Assembly (NCBI RefSeq): GCF_050314255.1
Contig: NZ_JBNPMZ010000005.1
Coordinates: 62,001-126,000 of the forward strand
DNA length: 64,000 nucleotides
Reading direction: 5' to 3'
DNA from: Claveliimonas sp034178805
Lineage (GTDB): Bacteria > Bacillota > Clostridia > Lachnospirales > Lachnospiraceae
Shown here piece after piece: positions 34,792 through 43,625 of this stretch; positions within the stretch are counted from its first letter, which is position 1; the number at the start of each line of letters is the position of its first letter. The position numbers and the translations under genes were made by a program. The notes under the pieces were generated by a model, which saw nothing but the letters and a program-made list of their open reading frames with translations, had not been told where the DNA came from and did no database searches.

Positions 34792-35589
34792 ATGAAAATA
34801 CTGATTGTTGACGACGAGCCCATGTCTCTCGAGGAAACGAAAGAAACCGTTGAAAAGATAAGGCAGGGCGATGAAATTATATGTGCGGAAAATTATATGG
34901 AAGCTCTTTCGGTAGTAGAACCAACCGGATGTGATATTGCACTTCTAGATATTGATCTGCCCGGCATGAACGGTCTGACACTTGCGCAAACCCTGAAAGA
35001 AAGCAATCCCAGAGTGAATATTATCTTCATTACTGCTTATGATGAATATGCACTGAATGCCTTCTCTATACATGCCAGCGGTTACCTTTTAAAACCTATT
35101 TCTGCAGATGCCATGGCAAATGCTTTTGCTCATCTGAGATTTCCTATAGATTCCTCAGATAAAAAAGTAAAAGTACAGTGCTTTGGAAATTTTGAAGTAT
35201 TCTGTGATGGAAAACCAATTCATTTTTCCCGGACAAGAGCAAAAGAATTATTTGCCTATTTGATTGATTTAAATGGTAAATCGGCAAACACAGAAGAATT
35301 ATGCAGAATACTGTTTGAAGAAACTGGAGACCCTAAGAAAAATTCCCACTATGTCAGAAACCTTATTTCTGATATCCGAAAGACACTTCGTACGTATCAC
35401 GCCGAAGATATATTTTTATCCGGCAGAAATCAATTTTCAGTTAACCCTGATAAAATTGATTGTGATTATTATCGATTTCTGGCCAGAGATCCATCGGTAA
35501 TGAACAATTATCTGGGAGAATACATGAAGCAGTACAGCTGGGCTGAATATTCCATCAAAAAACTGGAAGAAATACAAAGGAACTGGTAG
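34792..35589 (+). CDS. Response regulator with SARP-type winged helix
   Basis: Receiver domain (1-118): DDE acidic pocket, phospho-acceptor Asp in ALLDIDLPGMNG, Lys in LLKPIS. From about 127 an OmpR/SARP-type winged helix (VQCFGNFEVFCDGKPIHF, split as FGNFEVFCDG and TRAKELFAYL) followed by only ~45 residues, so the bacterial transcriptional-activation (TPR) domain of classical SARPs is cut short or absent. 265 residues. AGGAGGG lies 5 bases before the ATG. Ten bases before its kinase; faces the PNP lipoprotein gene convergently. Confidence 0.9.
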   Translation: MKILIVDDEPMSLEETKETVEKIRQGDEIICAENYMEALSVVEPTGCDIALLDIDLPGMNGLTLAQTLKESNPRVNIIFITAYDEYALNAFSIHASGYLLKPISADAMANAFAHLRFPIDSSDKKVKVQCFGNFEVFCDGKPIHFSRTRAKELFAYLIDLNGKSANTEELCRILFEETGDPKKNSHYVRNLISDIRKTLRTYHAEDIFLSGRNQFSVNPDKIDCDYYRFLARDPSVMNNYLGEYMKQYSWAEYSIKKLEEIQRNW

Positions 35590-35599
35590 AGGTGCCATT

Positions 35600-36865
35600 A
35601 TGTTTACAATAAAATCCATCCACATATCACTGGAACTATGGGGAGCAATCTTTTGCCTGATTGCATCAATCTGCATTTTCTACAGCAGAAGCATAAAAAA
35701 AAGACGGCGTATCCTTATCTTGCTGTTACAACTCAGCACAGCATTTCTGCTGTGTATGGATGCCTGTGCATGGGGATTTCGCGGATATCCCGGTGATATC
35801 GGATTTTATATGGTGCGTATCAGTAATTTTCTGGTATTTCTTTTAAGTGATGTCATTTTACTTTTATTTCATGATTATGTGTGCAGCTATGTCTTTGATG
35901 ACAGGCAGAGAAAGGATTTGCCAGCCTGTGCAAGACTGGTTTATGCAGCCGGAATCACAGGTATCATTCTTGTAATTCTATCCCAGTTTTTTAACTTTTA
36001 TTATTATTTTGATCACGCAAACATCTATCACAGAAACTGGATGTTTCCTCTGTCCATGATTCCTGCAATTATCCAGATAATCATCGATTTGTTCTTTCTG
36101 GTTAAATATCGGAAAAAACTAAAAAAAGAAATGTTTATTTCCATGATTTCCTACATTATCCTTCCCTGCATAGCTATGTGGGTTCAAATTTTTTATTATG
36201 GAGTATCTTTCATTAACATTGCTATTAATATTTCCATGATTTTTTTGTTCATTACGGCAATGATTGATCAGGGAAGGACAAACTATGAATTGAAAATTGA
36301 TATTATGATTTCCCAGATCAAACCTCATTTTATATATAATTCTCTGACAACGATCAAACATTTATGCAAAAAGGACCCTGAACTTGCTGCAGAGACAATT
36401 GATGAATTTGCAAAATATGTAAGAGGAAATTTATCTGCTCTTTCAGAAAAAAAGTGTATCCCATTCGAACAGGAGCTAGAGCATGTAAAAAGCTATCTCT
36501 CAATAGAACAAAAAAGATTCGGCAAAAGAATTCATGTTGAATATGATATTGAGACCGTTGACTTTTGGATTCCCCCTCTAACACTGCAGCCTATCGTGGA
36601 AAATGCCGTAAAACATGGAATCACAAAGAAAATAGAAGGCGGTACAATTCGCATTTCTACATCAAAAGAGAAAGACTATTATATTGTTCTCGTTGAAGAT
36701 AATGGTGTAGGATTCGATAGCACACATCAGAATAGAAACATTTCCGAAAAGCATATTGGAATCCGGAATGTCAAAAAAAGAATTGAAAATATGCTTGGTG
36801 GAACCATGTATGTTCGGAGTATCCCCGGAGAAGGAACGGCCGTAGAGATACTCCTGCCAAAATAG
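35600..36865 (+). CDS. LytS-type membrane sensor histidine kinase
   Basis: 421-residue kinase. Seven or so hydrophobic helices in residues 10-225 form the sensor, then the His_kinase domain with SQIKPHFIYNSLTTIKHL (phosphoacceptor His in KPHFIYN), PLTLQPIVENAVKHG and the ATP lid VEDNGVGF, HIGIRNVKKRIE. GAGGTG before the start. The stop codon TAG is the start of a degenerate REP-like element. Signal unknown; nucleosides are a guess from neighbouring genes. Confidence 0.9.
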   Translation: MFTIKSIHISLELWGAIFCLIASICIFYSRSIKKRRRILILLLQLSTAFLLCMDACAWGFRGYPGDIGFYMVRISNFLVFLLSDVILLLFHDYVCSYVFDDRQRKDLPACARLVYAAGITGIILVILSQFFNFYYYFDHANIYHRNWMFPLSMIPAIIQIIIDLFFLVKYRKKLKKEMFISMISYIILPCIAMWVQIFYYGVSFINIAINISMIFLFITAMIDQGRTNYELKIDIMISQIKPHFIYNSLTTIKHLCKKDPELAAETIDEFAKYVRGNLSALSEKKCIPFEQELEHVKSYLSIEQKRFGKRIHVEYDIETVDFWIPPLTLQPIVENAVKHGITKKIEGGTIRISTSKEKDYYIVLVEDNGVGFDSTHQNRNISEKHIGIRNVKKRIENMLGGTMYVRSIPGEGTAVEILLPK

Positions 36866-36882
36866 GGGACGTTTCTGTCTGG
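36862..36882 (+). repeat. Degenerate REP-like palindrome, copy G (contains a stop codon)
   Basis: ATAGGGGACGTTTCTGTCTGG on the plus strand, imperfect against the window consensus. TAG at 36863-36865 is the kinase stop codon, the same geometry as copies A and B. Confidence 0.55.
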
Positions 36883-36884
36883 TT

Positions 36885-37832
36885 TTATTTATTGATATCA
36901 AATTCTTCAATCACTTTACGCATCAGTTTTTCAAAATCTGCTGCACCCTGATTCGTCATATTCAATACTTCTTCATGCGTCAATGGCTGATTATTTCCCT
37001 CCACACCTGATTCCATATTTGTAATAAAGCTAATACCACATATCTGCATACCCATTTGATTAGCTGCAATCGCCTCAACAGCCGTACTCATACCCACAAT
37101 ATCTGCTCCCATGGCTACAAATGCTTTCATCTCAGCCGGAGTCTCATACTGTGGACCGGAAGCCTGAATATAAACGCCTTCCTTAACTGTAATTCCAAGC
37201 TCATTAGCGTCTTTCAGAACCAGTTCACGCAATTCTTCACTGTACATATTTGTTGTATCCGGAAATGTTTCTCCAAGCTTCGAGTCTTTATCACCAATAA
37301 GCGGAGACGGCACCAGACATGCAATCTGATCCGTAAATACCACAAAATTACCTGGTCTTATCTCTTCTTTCATACTTCCAGCAGCATTTGTCAAAATGAC
37401 AGTATCTGCTCCCAGAAGTTTCATCACACGGAGAGGAAGAACCACTTCACTCATCTCATAACCTTCGTAGTAATGCACACGTCCCTGCATAATTACTACT
37501 TTTTTATCTTCTATCGTTCCAAAAACATATCTTCCCTTATGGCCCTCGGCACTGCAGGTTGGGAATCCATCCAGTTCAGAATAATCTACAGTGGCCTCAA
37601 TATTTATCTTATCTGCAAAATCTCCAAGCCCGCTTCCCAGAACGATTGCTATATCCGGCTCAAAGTCGGTCACTTCACGTATCTGAGTTACATATCCCTG
37701 CAGGCGTTCATAATAGGCATCCCCTTCTGAAATATTTTCATCCGCGGGATTATCCTGTTTCCCGGAACAGCCTGTTACTAAGACAAATATGATTGCTATC
37801 ATCACCCCTGTTAGCCATTTCACTTTTTTCAT
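36885..37832 (-). CDS. Purine-nucleoside phosphorylase predicted to be an extracytoplasmic lipoprotein
   Basis: PNP of the trimeric family fused to a lipoprotein signal peptide. Residues 1-22 are a classical type II signal (MKKVKWL, hydrophobic core, lipobox LVTGC with Cys22), then a short Asp/Glu/Asn linker (23-45) and a complete catalytic domain: AIVLGSGLGDFAD, EGHKGRYVFG, QGRVHYYEGY, TNAAGSM, SGPQYETPAEM, GADIVGMSTAVEAIAAN and ITNMESGVE with the purine-recognising Asn. The family normally acts in the cytosol. AAGGGAAG precedes the ATG. It would split purine nucleosides with phosphate at the cell surface; inference from the signal peptide. Confidence 0.9.
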   Translation of the reverse strand: MKKVKWLTGVMIAIIFVLVTGCSGKQDNPADENISEGDAYYERLQGYVTQIREVTDFEPDIAIVLGSGLGDFADKINIEATVDYSELDGFPTCSAEGHKGRYVFGTIEDKKVVIMQGRVHYYEGYEMSEVVLPLRVMKLLGADTVILTNAAGSMKEEIRPGNFVVFTDQIACLVPSPLIGDKDSKLGETFPDTTNMYSEELRELVLKDANELGITVKEGVYIQASGPQYETPAEMKAFVAMGADIVGMSTAVEAIAANQMGMQICGISFITNMESGVEGNNQPLTHEEVLNMTNQGAADFEKLMRKVIEEFDINK

Positions 37833-37912
37833 GATATTTTCTTCCCTTTCTTATTATCTGTTTCAATTGTAACACTTACTGTTAATAACTTTCAAGAATA
37901 GAATAGGGAACA

Positions 37913-37932
37913 GGACAGAGAACCGTCCCTAT
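37913..37932 (-). repeat. REP-like palindrome, copy B (contains a stop codon)
   Basis: Exact consensus ATAGGGACGGTTCTCTGTCC on the minus strand. TAG at 37931-37929 is the stop codon of the MATE gene. An outer inverted repeat GAATAGGGA/TCCCTATTC (37901-37934) encloses it. Confidence 0.88.
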
Positions 37933-39269
37933 TCCAGGCTGTTCATCCATTTTTTTCTTCGGAATACAACCATAGATATTCCGAATCTCACGCATTCCTC
38001 CAGTGACAAGATAAAATATACATATGGAATGGAGAACTTCAAAACAAATGCCGAAAGCAGACCCAATGGAACGCCGAACCCCCAGGTTCCGATCATGTCG
38101 ATGATCATGACATATTTTGTTTTTCCCCCACTCCGAATAATACCGCCTCCCACAATCATATTCAATACCTTAAATGGAGCAACAACCGCATATGCAATCA
38201 AAATCTGCCTTGTCAGCAGCTTCACCGTTTCGTCAACCTGATATATTTTCACGTAAAATGTACTCGTCACGATCACCAGTGCAGACAAAATGACAGAGCC
38301 TGCTAAACCATAGAGAATCAGTTTTTTTGCCGCCTCATAAGCCTCGTCATATTCCTTATTTCCCAGCTTCTTCCCGATAATGACACTTGCAGCCTGGGAC
38401 AGGCCGCACAGAGCTCCGATCATCAGTCCCTGGACAGGATTAATTAATGTCATGGCCGCACAGGACTCTGTCCCCATATGCCCATAAATTGCGGCATAGA
38501 CATTTTCTCCCAGACTCCAGACAAATTCACAGACAAGGATTGGTAACAGCATTGCCGCATATTGCTTCCAGTTGAATCTTATATTCATTGTATAACAATC
38601 CTTTGGTTTTTGAAGCAATTCTCCGTATTTACATATCATGAACAGCATGACCAGAAAATTCACACATTGCGAAATCAGCGTCGCAATTGCCGCCCCTTCT
38701 GCACCTCTGGGAGAAAAACCACATTTTCCAAATATGAGAACATAGTTTAAACCAGTATTTAAAATTGCGGAAGCGATACTTGCATACAGCGGTAGCTGTG
38801 CCTTTTCCATACATCGAAAGACAGTTGACAAAAGGGTCGCCCCAGCCATTGGCACAAAGGTTCCCGAAATAATTCTGAGATAATCGGCCGCTGCCAATAT
38901 CGTTTTCTGATCTTTCGTATACAGACTCATAATCTGTTTTGGGAAAAAGATGCATACGTCACAAAATAATGCCGCCATTCCAAGCGCAAGTATAAGATTT
39001 AGATAAAAGCTTCTCTGAACCTCCTGTCTATTCTTCTGCCCCAGATATTGAGAAATCATAATTCCCGCTACTGCCCCAATCGCAGAGACTATAACTGAAA
39101 AAATGGAAGAGAATTTTCCGGCCAGTCCTACACCTGCCACACTGATACTGCCAAGCTGTCCGATCATAATCTGGTCTACAATACTGAAAGATGCCTGCAG
39201 CATAGATTGCAGTGCAACCGGGACTGCCAGATGGCATACCGCTATAAAAAAAGTTTGTTTATGTTTCAT
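37929..39269 (-). CDS. MATE-family efflux transporter
   Basis: Twelve-helix multidrug and toxin extrusion protein, usually a cation/drug antiporter. Two homologous halves, with family motifs PVALQSMLQASFSIVDQIMIG (split PVALQSM, VDQIMIGQLG) and the second-half repeat NVYAAIYGHMG. Start at 39269 (MKHKQTFF), where GGAGG is 7 bases upstream; the frame opens at 39296. 446 residues. Substrate unknown. Confidence 0.93.
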   Translation of the reverse strand: MKHKQTFFIAVCHLAVPVALQSMLQASFSIVDQIMIGQLGSISVAGVGLAGKFSSIFSVIVSAIGAVAGIMISQYLGQKNRQEVQRSFYLNLILALGMAALFCDVCIFFPKQIMSLYTKDQKTILAAADYLRIISGTFVPMAGATLLSTVFRCMEKAQLPLYASIASAILNTGLNYVLIFGKCGFSPRGAEGAAIATLISQCVNFLVMLFMICKYGELLQKPKDCYTMNIRFNWKQYAAMLLPILVCEFVWSLGENVYAAIYGHMGTESCAAMTLINPVQGLMIGALCGLSQAASVIIGKKLGNKEYDEAYEAAKKLILYGLAGSVILSALVIVTSTFYVKIYQVDETVKLLTRQILIAYAVVAPFKVLNMIVGGGIIRSGGKTKYVMIIDMIGTWGFGVPLGLLSAFVLKFSIPYVYFILSLEECVRFGISMVVFRRKKWMNSLE

Positions 39270-39352
39270 AAGAATTCCTCCGAAAATAATTTTCACTTTT
39301 ATTGTATATGCGGATGCTCAGAAACTCAAAGGTTAAACGCATAACCCAAACC

Positions 39353-39390
39353 AAAAAAGGAAGGCTGTGTTTGTGCAAAATTCACAGCCT
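39353..39390 (-). terminator. Terminator after the LacI-type regulator
   Basis: AGGCTGTG pairs with CACAGCCT around a 13-base loop, followed on the minus strand by TCCTTTTTT. Confidence 0.85.
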
Positions 39391-39438
39391 GAATTATAAA
39401 ATATTTCTTTATAGCATTCTGCGCGCTTGAAGTGAGAG

Positions 39439-40446
39439 TCACCTCACATCTAATGTACTCGCGCGCTCTACCAGCGTCACGGGCAGCATAATTGTAACCT
39501 CGTCGTTCTTCTTCTCTTTCAGTTCATGAAGCTTCTCAATCGCAATCTTTGCCCTCAGAGCACCATCCTGTTTCACGGTTGTCAGCGTCGGCCAGATCAT
39601 CTCACACATGGGAATATCATCAAAACCGGCAATAGATATGTCATCTGGTACAGCAAATCCATTTTCCATCAGAAAATGCATCAGATCAATCGCATAATAA
39701 TCCGAAACCGCAAAAACCGCCGACACACAGTGGAATTTCTCAATCTCTCTCTGATAATACTCCCAGCGTTCTTTTTTATGCATGGGAATCACCATAACAT
39801 CACTACGGTCCGCTCCAAATCCTTTTTTAAATCCGTCCAGTCGTTCCTTATCAACACCGGTTTCATTGTCTGAAATACAGATGGCCCGCTCATGCCCGGT
39901 TCGTTTGAAATAGTTTCCGATCTGAAAACCTCCATCAAAATTATCAATGGTAATATTCACAATACGCTCCGGATTTTCACAAAAACCATCGTACACAACA
40001 AATGGAATTCTCATGTGATTTCTGAGATACATATAATCCTGGTCACAGAAACCAATCATCACAAGTCCATCCATATTCCACATAGAAGCAAACTTCAGGA
40101 TTTCTTTCGGATTCTTTGCCTTTTTTACCATCATAAATTGTCCGTGAGCTTCGATCTCCGTAGATAAATAATTAAGTGAGGATGAAATGAAAACATCATC
40201 CAGTGTATGACCTTCATACTTCTCGTGATCATTTACGAAAACTCCTATAATTTTCGAGGAATTCTGTGCCAGAAGAATGCCTGCCATACTGGGAATATAC
40301 TGGCGTTCTTCCAGCAATGCCTGCACACGCTTAACCGTTTCATCCGATATTTTCTTCGTTTTTCCATGTATGACATTCGAAACAGTTGCGGTGCTGAGTC
40401 CCAGTTCCTCTGCAATGTCACTTATTCTCACACGTTCCTGCCCCAT
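39439..40446 (-). CDS. LacI-family transcriptional regulator
   Basis: N-terminal LacI helix-turn-helix (RISDIAEELGLSTATVSNVI, about 5-25) and hinge, then a periplasmic-binding-protein-like effector domain ending ISIAGFDDIPMCEMIWPTLTTV. Start at 40446 (MGQERVRIS) with AGGAG 7 bases upstream; the frame opens at 40476. 335 residues. It follows the transporter gene by 11 bases and so is cotranscribed; autoregulation of the transporter-lacI unit by a small ligand is plausible. Confidence 0.92.
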   Translation of the reverse strand: MGQERVRISDIAEELGLSTATVSNVIHGKTKKISDETVKRVQALLEERQYIPSMAGILLAQNSSKIIGVFVNDHEKYEGHTLDDVFISSSLNYLSTEIEAHGQFMMVKKAKNPKEILKFASMWNMDGLVMIGFCDQDYMYLRNHMRIPFVVYDGFCENPERIVNITIDNFDGGFQIGNYFKRTGHERAICISDNETGVDKERLDGFKKGFGADRSDVMVIPMHKKERWEYYQREIEKFHCVSAVFAVSDYYAIDLMHFLMENGFAVPDDISIAGFDDIPMCEMIWPTLTTVKQDGALRAKIAIEKLHELKEKKNDEVTIMLPVTLVERASTLDVR

Positions 40447-40457
40447 ATTATAATCTC

Positions 40458-41588
40458 CTATCCTAATCCAACCCACTCTACCAGCAGAATCACAAGGAAA
40501 ATGATATTGGATATGGTGAACATCACAAAATATTTACCTTTGCCGTGTGGCATCTCCCGTGCAATCTGCCGATACGAAATCAGGCTTGCCATGGAAGCAA
40601 TCAACGTACCCAAACCGCCGATGTTCGTTCCGATGACCAAAGCTTCGATATTATGTGTAAAACCAGAGAGCAACAACGCTGCCGGAACATTGCTGGTAAT
40701 TTGCGAAGCCAGCACAGCAACCGGGACCTCACGTCCGGAAATTATTTCCTGAATCCATGCAGAAAATGCCGGAACACGACCCAGATTACCAATGAAGATA
40801 AAAAATGCCACAAAAGTTAAGAGAAGAGAATAATCCACCCGGCGCAGCGTGATTCGATCCACAAAGAACGTACAGATCAGCACAATTGCAAATACAATGC
40901 CATATGGAAGAATATGTATAACGGCAAACAGACAGACCACAAATAAAATCACATAAAGTACTACGATTTTATTATCACTTGATATATATTTCTGTTTTGT
41001 GATATTCAGAGCATATAGCTTTTCTTTTTGTCCATAACAAAGCAAAACCGCCCAGACTGCAAGCAGCACCAATGAAACAATTGTATAAGGAAGCATCAAT
41101 TCAACAAACTGTACTATGCTCATGCTGCTTTTGCTATAAAGGTAAAGATTCTGCGGATTACCAATCGGAGTCAGCATACTGCCAAGATTCGCTGCAATGG
41201 TCTGCATACACACAACTGGCAGTGCAATCCTGTGGCGTATCTGTCTCCCCAGATTACTCAGCACCGCAAAGGTAAACGGTACAAAAGTCATCAGTGCAAC
41301 ATCATTTGTAATGAACATACTCCCGAAAAAGCACAATCCAACCAGCACAAGAACAAGCTGGAGTATCCCTCCTGTACGGGAGAGCAATGCCTGTCCCATC
41401 CGGTCGAACATGCCTTGCCGCCCCAATCCGGCCATGACAGTCATCAACGAAAATAAAATTCCAAGCGTACGGAAATCTATATAATCAATATATTGTCTAT
41501 CAGGATAAACAAAAAAAGAGGACAACACTGCCAGTACAATCGCAACCGAAAGTACTGTCTCCTGCTGAATGAAACGTTTTAATTGCAT
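40458..41588 (-). CDS. Ion-transporter-superfamily permease (ArsB/NhaD/CitMHS-like)
   Basis: 376-residue polytopic membrane protein with about ten helices. The re-entrant-loop signatures ITNDVALMTFVPF and TPIGNPQNLYLYS in the first half, and TSNVPAALLLSG and GTNIGGLGTLIASMASLISY in the second half, place it in the ion-transporter superfamily of anion (arsenite, citrate, dicarboxylate) or Na+/H+ carriers. Substrate cannot be told. Paired with a LacI regulator, which argues for an organic substrate rather than arsenite. Confidence 0.85.
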   Translation of the reverse strand: MQLKRFIQQETVLSVAIVLAVLSSFFVYPDRQYIDYIDFRTLGILFSLMTVMAGLGRQGMFDRMGQALLSRTGGILQLVLVLVGLCFFGSMFITNDVALMTFVPFTFAVLSNLGRQIRHRIALPVVCMQTIAANLGSMLTPIGNPQNLYLYSKSSMSIVQFVELMLPYTIVSLVLLAVWAVLLCYGQKEKLYALNITKQKYISSDNKIVVLYVILFVVCLFAVIHILPYGIVFAIVLICTFFVDRITLRRVDYSLLLTFVAFFIFIGNLGRVPAFSAWIQEIISGREVPVAVLASQITSNVPAALLLSGFTHNIEALVIGTNIGGLGTLIASMASLISYRQIAREMPHGKGKYFVMFTISNIIFLVILLVEWVGLG

Positions 41589-41636
41589 AAATAAAATTTC
41601 CTTTCACAAATTACTACTCCTACAAAACAGCCCTAT

Positions 41637-43589
41637 TTATTTTCCCGAAAATTCATTGGACGGCGGCAGACAGGTATGATTTTTACATACATAATAAGTG
41701 GTTCTGCCATTTAATAAACGATAGTCATCTGTTAACTCCGGAAGGATCCGGACATCTGCATACAACGGAAGCCGGGCCAGTACCTCTCCAGGTTTCTCAC
41801 CTGAGAGAACGACGGTTATCTTCTCCGGCGGATACAGATACATCAGCAGCGCAGTTTGAAATAATCCATATCCCGCAGGATATCCCTGTGCTTCCCCGGA
41901 CAGGAACGCAAGCTGCCGCTCGGTCTGTTCTTCATATCCCTCTCCTGCACCAAGCAGTGAAAGTCGCACCAGACAGTAAGCCATGACTGAATTTCCACTA
42001 GGCAGTGCACCGTCATAAGTTTCCTTCGGTCTTGTGATGAGAGTAGCATTCTCAGCTCCATATAGAAAATATCCTCCTCCGTCCCAATCCTCAAATTGTC
42101 TCTTTGCCTCACGCAAAATCTGCTCTGCCTTTTTCAGATAGTCCGGCTTTGCGGTGACATCATACAGACAGAGGAGAGCCGCACCGTAATATGCATAGTC
42201 GTCCAGAAATCCCCTAACGGAATGAATCCTGTTACGGCAGCTTACATACAGAAGATTACCTTCTGCAAGATATTCCTCGATAAACTGATGATTCTTCTCT
42301 GCCACTGAAAGATACCGGTAATTACCCGTTACCCGGTACAAAACTGCAAATGCACAGATCATAAGCGCATTCCAGGCAGTAAGAACCTTATCATCCAGAT
42401 GAAGACTTGCGCGGGATTTGCGATATTCATACAATACCTTTCTCTCCGTTTCAAATTCACAGGAAACCGTATTACCATTCAGCAGATTGGGAATGTTTTT
42501 TCCTTCAAAATTTCCCTGCTCTGTAATTCCGAAATGCCTGCAGAACATTCCTCCTGCTTCATCCCCGAGAATTCTACATATTTCATCATAATCCCAAACA
42601 TAGAATCTTCCTTCTTCCCCTTCGCTGTCCGCATCCTGGGCAGAGTAAAATTCTCCTGATGGTCCCGTCATTTCCCGCAGTACATATTCCGCCGTCTGTT
42701 CTGCCGTATCAAGAAACATCTTCTCTCCCGATTCCTTATATGCAGCCGCATATGCCAGAATCAAAAGCGCATTGTCGTAAAGCATTTTTTCAAAATGAGG
42801 TACTAAAAATCGCTCGTCTGTGGAATATCTGGAAAATCCGTAGCCAATCTGATCAAAAATCCCGCCTCTTCGCATATTTTCCAGCGTCAGCTTTACCTGT
42901 TGAAAAGCCGATTTCTCCTGATGAATGTGGGCATACAGCGTGAGAAAAATCAGATTGTGCGGCGTTGGAAATTTGGGCGCACTCCCAAAACCGCCATATC
43001 TTTTATCAAAACTTCTGGAGAAAAGTTCTGCGGCTTTTCCCGGAAGCTGCGGATCCATTCCCCGGCTCTTGCTGTTTTCCTGCGTATCCGACGTAAGATG
43101 TGCAATAATATTCTCCGCTGATTCCAGAAGACCAGCCCTGTCCGTCTGCCATTTTTCTGCAATGGCAAGGAGCAACTCTCCAAAACTGTACATTCCATAT
43201 CGGGATGTGGATGGAAAATAGGTACCCGCATAGAACGGCTTTTGCTCCGGAGTCATAAAGATACTCATGGGCCATCCGCCGCTCCCTGTAAATGCCTGGC
43301 ATACCGCCATGTATACACTGTCGATATCAGGCCGCTCCTCTCTGTCTACCTTAATGGATACAAAATAATGATTCAGAATATCCGCAATCTCTCCACTCTC
43401 AAAGCTCTCATGAGCCATCACATGACACCAGTGGCAGGTGCTGTATCCTATACTCAGAAAAATCGGCTTATCTTCCCTCTTTGCCCTGTCAAATGCTTCC
43501 TCTCCCCAGGGATACCAGTCCACCGGATTTTCCGCATGCTGCAAAAGATAAGGACTGCTTTCATATTTCAAACGATTACTCATATTCAT
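41637..43589 (-). CDS. YyaL/spermatogenesis-associated-protein-20-like thioredoxin-domain protein
   Basis: 650-residue DUF255 protein: thioredoxin-like domain (1-165) with RLKYESSPYLLQHAENPVDW at the start (split as SPYLLQHAENPVDW) and the redox-like motif STCHWCHVMAHESF, followed by an alpha/alpha-barrel of the six-hairpin glycosidase type (GGFDQIGYGFSRYSTDE-like segment GIFDQIGYGFSRYSTDE, HFEKMLYDNA). Widely conserved, with no established biochemical role. Lies downstream of metF with a REP-like element at the end of metF. Confidence 0.93.
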   Translation of the reverse strand: MNMSNRLKYESSPYLLQHAENPVDWYPWGEEAFDRAKREDKPIFLSIGYSTCHWCHVMAHESFESGEIADILNHYFVSIKVDREERPDIDSVYMAVCQAFTGSGGWPMSIFMTPEQKPFYAGTYFPSTSRYGMYSFGELLLAIAEKWQTDRAGLLESAENIIAHLTSDTQENSKSRGMDPQLPGKAAELFSRSFDKRYGGFGSAPKFPTPHNLIFLTLYAHIHQEKSAFQQVKLTLENMRRGGIFDQIGYGFSRYSTDERFLVPHFEKMLYDNALLILAYAAAYKESGEKMFLDTAEQTAEYVLREMTGPSGEFYSAQDADSEGEEGRFYVWDYDEICRILGDEAGGMFCRHFGITEQGNFEGKNIPNLLNGNTVSCEFETERKVLYEYRKSRASLHLDDKVLTAWNALMICAFAVLYRVTGNYRYLSVAEKNHQFIEEYLAEGNLLYVSCRNRIHSVRGFLDDYAYYGAALLCLYDVTAKPDYLKKAEQILREAKRQFEDWDGGGYFLYGAENATLITRPKETYDGALPSGNSVMAYCLVRLSLLGAGEGYEEQTERQLAFLSGEAQGYPAGYGLFQTALLMYLYPPEKITVVLSGEKPGEVLARLPLYADVRILPELTDDYRLLNGRTTYYVCKNHTCLPPSNEFSGK

Positions 43590-43625
43590 TTTCCTCCTGC
43601 TATAGTTTGTGCAAAAGGAAAAGAT

